A DNA stretch of 64,000 nucleotides, from assembly GCA_041687755.1 (NCBI GenBank), contig JBDNJM010000023.1, positions 182,357 to 246,356 of the forward strand, in the 5' to 3' direction. Source of the DNA: JBDNJM01 sp041687755 (GTDB taxonomy: Bacteria; Planctomycetota; UBA1135; GCA-002686595). A program made the translations under genes and the position numbers. The notes beneath the pieces were generated by a model. That model had not been told where the DNA came from and did not search any database. It saw only the letters and a list, made by a program, of their open reading frames with translations. Positions 41,393 to 48,627 of this stretch are shown piece after piece (positions within the stretch are counted from its first letter, which is position 1; the number at the start of each line of letters is the position of its first letter).

Positions 41393-44128
41393 ATGACCCC
41401 CTCCGAGCTGCGCGGCCTCGACTTCGGCCCCAAGGACCTCGCCCTGAAGAACGACGTGCGCCGGCTCGGCGCACTGCTGGGCCGCATCCTGCGCGAGCAG
41501 GGACCGCCCGAGCTCTACCCCCGAGTCGAGGCGGCCCGGCTGGCGTGCATCCAGGCGCGCGCGGGCGGGTCGGGCGCGCCCGCTGGCCAGCTTGTGGGGT
41601 TGAGCCCTGAAGCGGCGCTCGAGACGACGCGAGCCTTTTCGACCTACTTCGCCCTGGTCGATCTTGCAGAGCAGCTGCATCGCATCCGCAGGCGCCGCGC
41701 CTACGCGGAAACAGGCGAGGCTCAGCCCGGCGGACTGGAGGCGGTGCTGCGCGGCCTGGCGGCTGAGGGGCTCGACGAGGTCCAGCTCGAGCGCGCGCTT
41801 GAGGGGCTTGTGATCGAGCCGGTGCTCACAGCACACCCGACGGAGGCGCTGCGCCGCACGCTGTTGTCGAAGGAGCTGCGCATCTCCGACGCGCTGCTGT
41901 CGCGCGGCGCCGAGGCCGGGCGCACCGGACCGGAGCACGCCGAGGCGATGCGCGTCGTGCGGCAGGAGTTGACCGCGGCCTGGCAGACGGAAGAGCATCT
42001 GTCGGTGCGCCCGACGGTGGCCGACGAGCGCGAGCACGCGCTGTTCTTTCTGACCGAGGGGGCCTGGGCGGCGATGGCCCCGGTGCGTCGCGAGCTGGGC
42101 CGCGCGCTGGAGGCGGCCTTCGGCGGCGACGCGAGCCGGCTGGCGAACCGCGTCGCGGTGCGCTTCGGGTCCTGGATCGGCGGCGACATGGACGGCAATC
42201 CGAACGTGGGGCCGCAGACGATGCGCGAGGCGCTCGCGCGGCACGCGCAGCTGGTGCTGCTGCGCTATCGCGAAGAGCTGCGCGAGCTGTTCCGGAGGCT
42301 CTCTCAGTCCGAGTCGCGCGTGGACGTCTCAGCCGCGGTGCGGCAGCGCATCGAGGCCTACGGGTCGCTCCTGCCGGCCGTGGCGGAAGAAGTTCCCCAG
42401 CGCTACGCGGGCATGCCGTACCGGCGCTTGCTGTGGCTCATGTCGGGTCGGATCCAGGCCACCTTCGACGCGGCGGAAGGCGCCTACCCGGAGCCCGAAG
42501 ACTTCGTGGCGGACTTGGGGATCATCGCGGCTAGCTTGAGCACCCACCGCGGCGCCAACGCGGGCCTGGCGGAGGTCGAGGCGCTGATGGCGCGCGTGGA
42601 GGGTTTTGGATTCCACCTGGCGACGCTCGACGTGCGCCAGGACGGCTTGGTCAATCGCGCGGCGATCGCGGAGCTGTTGGGCGACGCGGGCTATCCAGAG
42701 CTCGATGGCGCGCAGCGCACGGCGCGGCTGGCGGCGCACCTGGAGGCCGGCAAACCCGTCGAGCGCGAGGCGCTGCCCGAAACGGCCGCGGAGCAGGTTG
42801 AGGTGATGGCGACGATCGGGGAGTCGCGGGCGCGCTACGGCAGCCGAGCGATCGGGCTATACATCATCAGCATGGCCCAAGGGCCGGACGACACCCTGGC
42901 GGCGCTGGCCTTGGCGCGCGCGGGGGGTCTGATCGACGCGGGCGGGCAGGTCGCGCTCGACGTGGCGCCGCTGTTCGAAACCGTAGACGACTTGACCACG
43001 GCCCCGGCCACGATGACGGCGCTGCTGGAGAGCCCGCTGTACCGCGAGCATCTGCGGGCGCGCGGCGATCGGCAATGGGTCATGTTGGGGTACTCCGACA
43101 GCAACAAGACGTCGGGTCTGATTCCCTCGCGCGTCGCGCTCGACCGCGCTCAGCGCGCGCTGATGGCGGTCGCGGCGGTGCACGGCGTGAGCCTGCGCTT
43201 CTTCCACGGGCGCGGCGGGTCGGTCAGTCGCGGGGGCGCGAAGCCGCGCGCTGCGGTGCTCTCAAATCCGCCGGGCTCGCTCGGGGACCACCTGCGCATC
43301 ACCGAGCAGGGCGAAATTATCCGCGCGAAGTTCGGACTGGCCGATATCGCGGAGCGCACGCTCGAGCTTTTGATCGGGGCCTCGATCGAGTCGCGGGCCA
43401 GGCACCAGTTCGGTCTCTCCGGCGACCAGCCGCCGACGCCCGACGAGCAGGAGCAGTTGCTCGACAGGCTCGCCACGGACTCGCGCGCCGCCTACATGCG
43501 GCTGCTGAACGACGACCCGGACTTCTTGCCCTACTTCCGCGAGGCGACGCCGATCGACGCGATCGAGCGCTTGAGCCTGGGCAGCCGGCCCTCGAGTCGC
43601 CGGAAAATGCGCGGCGTCGAGGACCTGCGCGCGATCCCCTGGGTGTTCAGCTGGATGCAGAGCCGGCACCTGCTGCCGGGCTGGTACGGCGCGGGCACCG
43701 CGCTCCATGACGCGATTCAGTCGGAGGGCGTCGGCGCGCTGCGCGAACTGCACGCCAAGTCCGCGCTGTTCCGAGGCATCCTCGGAGACATCGAGATGGT
43801 GCTGGCCAAGTCGGACCTCGGCATCGCGGAGCGCTACGCGGGGCTCGCGGGCGAGCGCGGCCCGCGCATGTTCGCCCACCTAGCGGAGGAGTGGCAGCGC
43901 ACGCGCTCGAGCCTCCTCGACGTCTTGGAGGCGGGCGAGTTGCTCGAGCGCGATCCTGTGCTGCGCCGCTCGATCCCGCTGCGTAACCCGTACATCGATC
44001 CGATGAGCCTGCTGCAGGTCGACCTGCTCGCGCGCTGGCGCGAGTCGGGCCGCGAAGACCCCGAGCTAGAGCGAGCGCTCTTCGGGACGATCCACGGCAT
44101 CGCCCGCGGCATGCGCAACACGGGCTGA
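41393..44128 (+). CDS. ppc: Phosphoenolpyruvate carboxylase
   Basis: 911 residues, close to the bacterial norm of 880-930. It carboxylates PEP with bicarbonate to oxaloacetate (anaplerosis). Family motifs are all present: VLTAHPTEALRRT (catalytic His, about 145), GSWIGGDMDGNPNV (about 259), GYSDSNKTSGLIPSR (about 565), FHGRGGSVSRGG (about 604) and ITEQGEIIRAKFG (about 636), with the C-terminus ending RNTG as expected for feedback-regulated PEPC. TAGCTT lies 11 bases before the ATG and could be a -10 with a minimal leader. The next gene begins four bases after the stop. Confidence 0.95.
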   Translation: MTPSELRGLDFGPKDLALKNDVRRLGALLGRILREQGPPELYPRVEAARLACIQARAGGSGAPAGQLVGLSPEAALETTRAFSTYFALVDLAEQLHRIRRRRAYAETGEAQPGGLEAVLRGLAAEGLDEVQLERALEGLVIEPVLTAHPTEALRRTLLSKELRISDALLSRGAEAGRTGPEHAEAMRVVRQELTAAWQTEEHLSVRPTVADEREHALFFLTEGAWAAMAPVRRELGRALEAAFGGDASRLANRVAVRFGSWIGGDMDGNPNVGPQTMREALARHAQLVLLRYREELRELFRRLSQSESRVDVSAAVRQRIEAYGSLLPAVAEEVPQRYAGMPYRRLLWLMSGRIQATFDAAEGAYPEPEDFVADLGIIAASLSTHRGANAGLAEVEALMARVEGFGFHLATLDVRQDGLVNRAAIAELLGDAGYPELDGAQRTARLAAHLEAGKPVEREALPETAAEQVEVMATIGESRARYGSRAIGLYIISMAQGPDDTLAALALARAGGLIDAGGQVALDVAPLFETVDDLTTAPATMTALLESPLYREHLRARGDRQWVMLGYSDSNKTSGLIPSRVALDRAQRALMAVAAVHGVSLRFFHGRGGSVSRGGAKPRAAVLSNPPGSLGDHLRITEQGEIIRAKFGLADIAERTLELLIGASIESRARHQFGLSGDQPPTPDEQEQLLDRLATDSRAAYMRLLNDDPDFLPYFREATPIDAIERLSLGSRPSSRRKMRGVEDLRAIPWVFSWMQSRHLLPGWYGAGTALHDAIQSEGVGALRELHAKSALFRGILGDIEMVLAKSDLGIAERYAGLAGERGPRMFAHLAEEWQRTRSSLLDVLEAGELLERDPVLRRSIPLRNPYIDPMSLLQVDLLARWRESGREDPELERALFGTIHGIARGMRNTG

Positions 44129-44132
44129 CGGC

Positions 44133-45782
44133 ATGCGGGCCGGCACTGCAGGTTGGGCGGCCGCGCTCGCTGGGCTGGGCCTGGCGGGCTGCCGGTCCGC
44201 GATTGTCGCCCTACCGGACGCCGAGGAGCCCCGTGCGGTCGTGGGCCAGATCCGGCTAGCGACGAGCGACGTCTTCACGGCAGAAGAAGCCTCGGGCAGG
44301 CCGCTCTACCTGTTGGTGAACGCGCTGCACTCAACGAGCCGGGAGGCGCTGCTTGAGCGGATCCTGTGGATTGACGAGGGTGACCTAGTGACGGAAGACG
44401 TGGCGCGCGAGCTCGAGCGCGAGCTGCGTCGGACGGGCCTGTTCAGCGAGGCCAACGTCGAGTTGGTCGAGACCGCTCCGGGTGAAGTCGACCTCAGCGT
44501 TGAGACCCGCGACCGCTTCAGCCTGATCTTCGGCGCCGGCGGCTTCCTAGTCGGCGGGGTCGGTGGCGTGGACGCACAGTTCGGTGAGAACAACCTGTTC
44601 GGGCTGGGCGATCGGTTGCAGCTGAGCTTTGCGAGCAACTCGGAGGACGAGGAGCGCGCGGAGCTGCGCTACACCGACCGACACTTTCTGACCGAGGAGC
44701 ACCGTGCGACGGTGCTGCTGGCCGACTCGGAGGAGGGCTTCGAGGGCACCCTGGGCGTCGAGAAGCGCCTGCGGCATCTGGAGGACGACGGCCGCTGGAG
44801 CGCGTTCGTCAGCACCTCGGAGGTGCGCGTGGACTACTTCGAGGGCGGCAACAGCGTGGCGGAGGTGCCGCGCGAGTCCCAGCGGGTTGCCTTGAGCGGG
44901 AGCCTGGTCTCAGGTCCCCGCGACCGGCGCGTCGAGCTGGGCCTGCGGGCGCGACTGGTCGACGAGCGCTTCGGCGCGGCGATCGGACCCCAGGCCGGCT
45001 CCATCGACGTGCCCGGCGACGTGCTGCGGGCATCGGCTGCGGCGTTCGGCTCGCTGCGGAGCATCGGGGAGTTCCGGCGTACGCGTGGGCTCGATGCCTT
45101 GGGCTTCGTCGAGGACCTGGAGCTAGGACACCGACTAAGCGGCTCCTTGGGGACCCAGTGGCGCGACGAGCAGGGGCTCGACGCGACCTTGGTGCCAACC
45201 GCGAGCGTGGGGGCGGGCACCCTGTTCGAGCCCTTCGCCCGCACGCTGATCAGCGCCGAGACCTCAGGCGCGCTGCGCTGGAACGCGGGCGAGGCGCTGG
45301 GCTGGAGCGCGAGCGCCGCGCTGCGGGCCTACACGCGGCTCACGACGCACCAGGTCCTGGCTGTCAGCGCCGTCGTCGAGGCCGTCTTCGAAGGCGAGGG
45401 CCTGCCCGTCGAGCTGACGCTCGGCGACGACAACGGTCTGCGCGGCTTCCCCGCCCGCGAATTTTCCGGCGATCGGCGCGCGCGCATCAACCTGGAGCAC
45501 CGCATCGACACAGGCCTGCAGTTGGGGTCGTTCCGCTTTGGCTTGACGCCCTTCGCAGACTGCGCCTGGATCGACGACTCGGGCTTCGGCGAGCCGCTGG
45601 TGGCCGCCGGTATCGGCCTGCGGATCGGCTCCGAGGAGTTCTTTGGCGGCGGAGTGATCCGCATCGACCTCGGCGTGCCCCTCGTCGAGCCCGACGGTCG
45701 GAACTTCGAGCCCAGCCTGTCGATCGCTCTCGGTCAGGTGTTCACCCTGTTCGGGAACGCGGCGGCGCTGTCCTCGAACTGA
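44133..45782 (+). CDS. Omp85/BamA-superfamily outer-membrane protein
   Basis: 549 residues. The signal peptide has a lipobox-like end (LGLAGC, Cys20). Residues about 55-125 form one POTRA-like module (REALLERILWIDEGDLVTED ... GLFSEANVELVE). From about 130 onward the sequence alternates as a beta barrel with the motif LRGFPAREFSGDRRA (about 438-452), matching the VRGY/F-type signature of Omp85 strands 11-12 and loop 6, and it ends in barrel strands. One POTRA and a short barrel suggest a TamA- or Patatin-D-like relative rather than BamA itself, which has five POTRAs. It probably inserts or exports outer-membrane proteins. It ends five bases from a convergent gene. Confidence 0.75.
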   Translation: MRAGTAGWAAALAGLGLAGCRSAIVALPDAEEPRAVVGQIRLATSDVFTAEEASGRPLYLLVNALHSTSREALLERILWIDEGDLVTEDVARELERELRRTGLFSEANVELVETAPGEVDLSVETRDRFSLIFGAGGFLVGGVGGVDAQFGENNLFGLGDRLQLSFASNSEDEERAELRYTDRHFLTEEHRATVLLADSEEGFEGTLGVEKRLRHLEDDGRWSAFVSTSEVRVDYFEGGNSVAEVPRESQRVALSGSLVSGPRDRRVELGLRARLVDERFGAAIGPQAGSIDVPGDVLRASAAAFGSLRSIGEFRRTRGLDALGFVEDLELGHRLSGSLGTQWRDEQGLDATLVPTASVGAGTLFEPFARTLISAETSGALRWNAGEALGWSASAALRAYTRLTTHQVLAVSAVVEAVFEGEGLPVELTLGDDNGLRGFPAREFSGDRRARINLEHRIDTGLQLGSFRFGLTPFADCAWIDDSGFGEPLVAAGIGLRIGSEEFFGGGVIRIDLGVPLVEPDGRNFEPSLSIALGQVFTLFGNAAALSSN

Positions 45783-45787
45783 GCGGA

Positions 45788-47263
45788 CTACTCCACGTGC
45801 CGCGTGTCGCCGCCGGTGGTCCGGGCGATGCGGTCCAGCTGGGCCTGGAAGCCGGCCTCGTCGGTGTAGGCGATCGTGTGGACCTTGACCGGGTGAAAGC
45901 GGATCAGCTCGGCGAGGTGGTAGTTCAGGTGCTCGGGGTGCACGACCCAGCCGACGTCGGGCTCGCCGGACGACAGGAGGTAGATCGCATCGTAGGTGCC
46001 GTTGGTGATCGTCGTGTACAGGGCGTTCCAGATGTCCTTCGAGCCGCTCGCGCCGGCCTTGTCCACGAACTTCAGGGCCTTCTTGAGCGAAACCTTGCTC
46101 AGGGCGAGCGGCTTCTTCGAGAGCGGCTCCAGGTCCTCGGCATAGAGGTAGACGTTGAAGTTGAACGGCGGCTGGAGCAACTGGAAGGCGGCGTCCAGTT
46201 CAGAGGTCGCCACGTCGATGCGGCGCTCGCCGCGCTTGACCAGCTCGCGCTCCATCCAGGAGGACACGTCGATCAGAAAGGCGACGTTGTCGCTGTCCAC
46301 GCGGATGCCGTTGTAGGTCGCGACGGTCTCGTCGCCCTCCAATTCGGTTCCGCCGGTGCTGGTCGGGAACTCGAAGGTCTCGCGGTTGTCGTCCCACCAG
46401 CGCTGCCACAGCTCGGGCTTGCGAAATTTCATGCCGGTGTGACCGGCGAGCATCAGGATCGCCTCAAGCACCAACGACTGCCGATCGTCACTGGTGGCCG
46501 TCAGCAGCGCGTCGATTGCGGTCTTGGTGCGGATGTTCCCGAGGTTGCGGATCGCCTGGATGCGCGGGCGCCAGTCCTCGTCGGCGAGGGCGGCGGTGCT
46601 GAGCTCCTCTTCACGGTCTTCGAAACAATGCGGCACGAGACCGAGCAGCGCACAGCGCACCTCAGGTTCCTTGTCGGCCAGACCGTCGAGCAGCAGCTCG
46701 CCGTGAGCTTCCATATCGATGGCGGCAAGCGCGCCGATCGCGTTGGCGCGCGTGCGCGGGTCCTTGTCGCGCACGAGCTTCAGCAGCGCGGGCGCGGCGG
46801 GCGCGTAGGCCAGCCGCTCGAGCGCGCGTGCGGCAGCGCGTGGCACGGCGTCCTCGCGGTCCTTAAGCGCCTTGACGAGCACCTCGCCGTAGGCCTCGTC
46901 GCCGTAGAGGCCGAGCAGGTCGGCGCACCACTCGCGCACCATCGGATCCTTGGCGTCGGCGAGGGTTTCAGCGACGAGCGCGCGGCCCTCCTGCGTCTCG
47001 ACCTGCACGAGCGAGTCCCACGCGATGTCGCGGTAGTGAGGCGCGGGCAGGCCGCGGTTGGCGGTCACACCGAGCGTGCTGATCAGCAGCTCGACGGCCG
47101 CAGCCGCGCCCTCGGCGGCACAGGCGCGGGCACCTTCGTAGACGGGCTCCTCGGGGCTCTGGGCCATCTTCTGGCGCTGTTCCTTGAGCCAGGCTTCGTC
47201 CTGATGCGGGGTTGCCGAGCCGGAGAGCAGGAGGAGGCTTGCGGCGAGAAAAAGGTGCTGCAT
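45788..47263 (-). CDS. Secreted HEAT-repeat protein with a degenerate VWA domain
   Basis: 491 residues from ATG 47263 (signal peptide MQHLFLAASLLLLSGSA). HEAT-type helices run from about 50 to 290 (for example VPRAAARALERLAYAPAAPALL). The C-terminal 200 residues form a VWA-like domain: VAFLIDVSSWMERE (about 320-333) aligns with FLIDMSGSMWDE of the paralogue at 11643-13301. The MIDAS DxSxS is DVSSW here, so metal binding is probably weakened or lost, whereas the paralogue is intact. Likely a periplasmic protein-interaction scaffold. It stands alone on the minus strand, convergent with the Omp85-like gene. Confidence 0.75.
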   Translation of the reverse strand: MQHLFLAASLLLLSGSATPHQDEAWLKEQRQKMAQSPEEPVYEGARACAAEGAAAAVELLISTLGVTANRGLPAPHYRDIAWDSLVQVETQEGRALVAETLADAKDPMVREWCADLLGLYGDEAYGEVLVKALKDREDAVPRAAARALERLAYAPAAPALLKLVRDKDPRTRANAIGALAAIDMEAHGELLLDGLADKEPEVRCALLGLVPHCFEDREEELSTAALADEDWRPRIQAIRNLGNIRTKTAIDALLTATSDDRQSLVLEAILMLAGHTGMKFRKPELWQRWWDDNRETFEFPTSTGGTELEGDETVATYNGIRVDSDNVAFLIDVSSWMERELVKRGERRIDVATSELDAAFQLLQPPFNFNVYLYAEDLEPLSKKPLALSKVSLKKALKFVDKAGASGSKDIWNALYTTITNGTYDAIYLLSSGEPDVGWVVHPEHLNYHLAELIRFHPVKVHTIAYTDEAGFQAQLDRIARTTGGDTRHVE

Positions 47264-47407
47264 AAGCGAAGGGGGAAAAGCCGACCTTGAGAGGGGGAGC
47301 CGGGAGGCTGGCGGGGGAGGCCTATGGGGGGGAGGCCCCGTGGGGCCCCGGGCCATCCTAGGCGGACGCCGGCCCGGCGTGGGGTGCGGTCGAGGGGACG
47401 CGTACGG

Positions 47408-48148
47408 TCAGCGCTCGACGATCGTCGCGGGCAGGGCCGCGGCGTCCCAGGGCCAAACCAGGCCCGCCGCGTTGCCCGCGACGCGCTCCGCGCTCCACAG
47501 GTGCTCGACCAGCCAGAAGGCGGGCTCGTAGGACATCCCGCCGCCGACGGAGGTTAGGTACTTGCCGTCGACGACCAGGCGCACGTCGTCGCGGACGTCG
47601 ACGCTTGGGAAGCGCTGGCTGAACTCCTCGCGGTCGCCGGGGAAGGTCGTGGCGACGCGGCCGTCGAGGACGCCGGTCGCGGCCAGGGGGAAGGCGCCGT
47701 CGCAGACGGTCAGGACCCACTCGGCGTCGGCGACCGCGCGGGTGACGTAGCCCATGTAGGCGGGGTCCTCGAGGTCGCGGCCGAGGCTGCCCTCGGTGCT
47801 GGGGATCACGAGGATGTCGGCGTGGGGGGCGTCGGCGAAGCTGAAGTGGGCGCCCACGGAGAGGCCCTCGAAGGTGGTCACCGGGCCGCCGTCGCGGCTG
47901 ACGATGAAGGGTGCAATGTAGTCGAGCTCGTCCCGGTAGACCGTGTGGTGCAGCACGTCGTAGGGGGCCATCAGCTCCGAGTTGTAGACGCCGTCGGCCA
48001 CGACGAAGGCCGCGGTGCGGACGCGGGCGCCGGCGGGGGCCTCGAGGGTGTTCGGGGCGAGCGGCTGAGGGCCGCTGGCGCAGGCGCCGAGGAGGGCCGC
48101 GGCAGCGAGGGCGGGCAGGGCTCGGGGGCGATCGGAGCGGAGGTTCAT
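47408..48148 (-). CDS. DJ-1/PfpI (GATase1-like) lipoprotein
   Basis: 246 residues from ATG 48148. The signal peptide ends in lipobox LLGAC (Cys23). The DJ-1/PfpI fold follows, with ILVIPSTEGS (about 112-121) and the conserved nucleophilic Cys in VLTVCDGAFPLA (Cys149, the nucleophile-elbow position of the family). It resembles the sensor/ligand half of GlxA-type regulators and isonitrile-hydratase-like proteins, but is exported and has no DNA-binding domain. Role unknown; possibly binding or detoxifying a small molecule in the periplasm. Divergent from the broken DUF799-like gene. Confidence 0.75.
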   Translation of the reverse strand: MNLRSDRPRALPALAAAALLGACASGPQPLAPNTLEAPAGARVRTAAFVVADGVYNSELMAPYDVLHHTVYRDELDYIAPFIVSRDGGPVTTFEGLSVGAHFSFADAPHADILVIPSTEGSLGRDLEDPAYMGYVTRAVADAEWVLTVCDGAFPLAATGVLDGRVATTFPGDREEFSQRFPSVDVRDDVRLVVDGKYLTSVGGGMSYEPAFWLVEHLWSAERVAGNAAGLVWPWDAAALPATIVER

Positions 48149-48249
48149 GGGGGGATCGTGCCGCCTGGCGGGGGCGTGGGCCAGGAATAGCCGACGAGTG
48201 CCGCGCTTTGGCACGCCGGTTGCCAAAGGGGCCGGAACCGGGAGCCGAA

Positions 48250-48570
48250 GGCCCTCCACTCGCGGAGCGCGGCTGCCACGTCTTCCCGCCGGCGCTCGTG
48301 GCTTCGATGATGCGCGAGAACGGGCTGCCGACGCCTTTTGAAAGGCACCAGGTCTCGCAGACCAAGCTGCAGGAGATCTTCGGTGCCGCTGCGGCGCTGT
48401 ACGTCATGTTGGAGTCGTGGGGCACGGGCTTCGGGGTGCTGCAGTCGATCGATCGAGGTCGAGGTGTCCGCGCAGCTCGTGGAGCTCACGAGCGGCATTA
48501 CGATCTGGGAGGGCGAGGCCCGCGGGTCGGGGCGTTCTTCGGCGGAACGTCGTTTTTTCGAGGGATCGGG
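48250..48570 (+). pseudogene. Broken DUF799/GNA1162-type lipoprotein gene
   Basis: Two frames carry one family. Frame from about 48250: PLAERGCHVFPPALVASMM, then SQTKLQEIFGAAAALYVMLESWGTGFGVLQSI. Frame from about 48455: EVEVSAQLVELTSGITIWEG and on to ERRFFEGSGDVW. This order matches DUF799 lipoproteins (YxVFPPALV, KLxEIFGADAVLYI, WGTSYxVxxS, LVDxxTGxxLWEG). The frame change falls at a duplicated four-base unit (tcgatcgatcga, 48447-48458); removing one copy restores a continuous frame. The signal peptide and first third are missing. It therefore looks like a decayed relic. Related lipoproteins sit next to CsgG-type secretion lipoproteins, none of which is visible here. Confidence 0.7.
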
Positions 48571-48627
48571 GGACGTTTGGGAGCGCGGCGGGAATCCTGG
48601 GGCGGGTGCCGCTGCGGCACCCTTCCC

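Noticed and set aside
45158..47290. Plus-strand frame of 710 codons across the Omp85-like and HEAT/VWA genes
   Set aside because: It spans two convergent real genes and its translation is low-complexity; shadow frame.
47911..48627. Long N-terminal extension of sigma fusion copy 3
   Set aside because: The frame passes antisense through the DJ-1/PfpI gene and through the DUF799 relic; the paralogues all start near ATG 48628.
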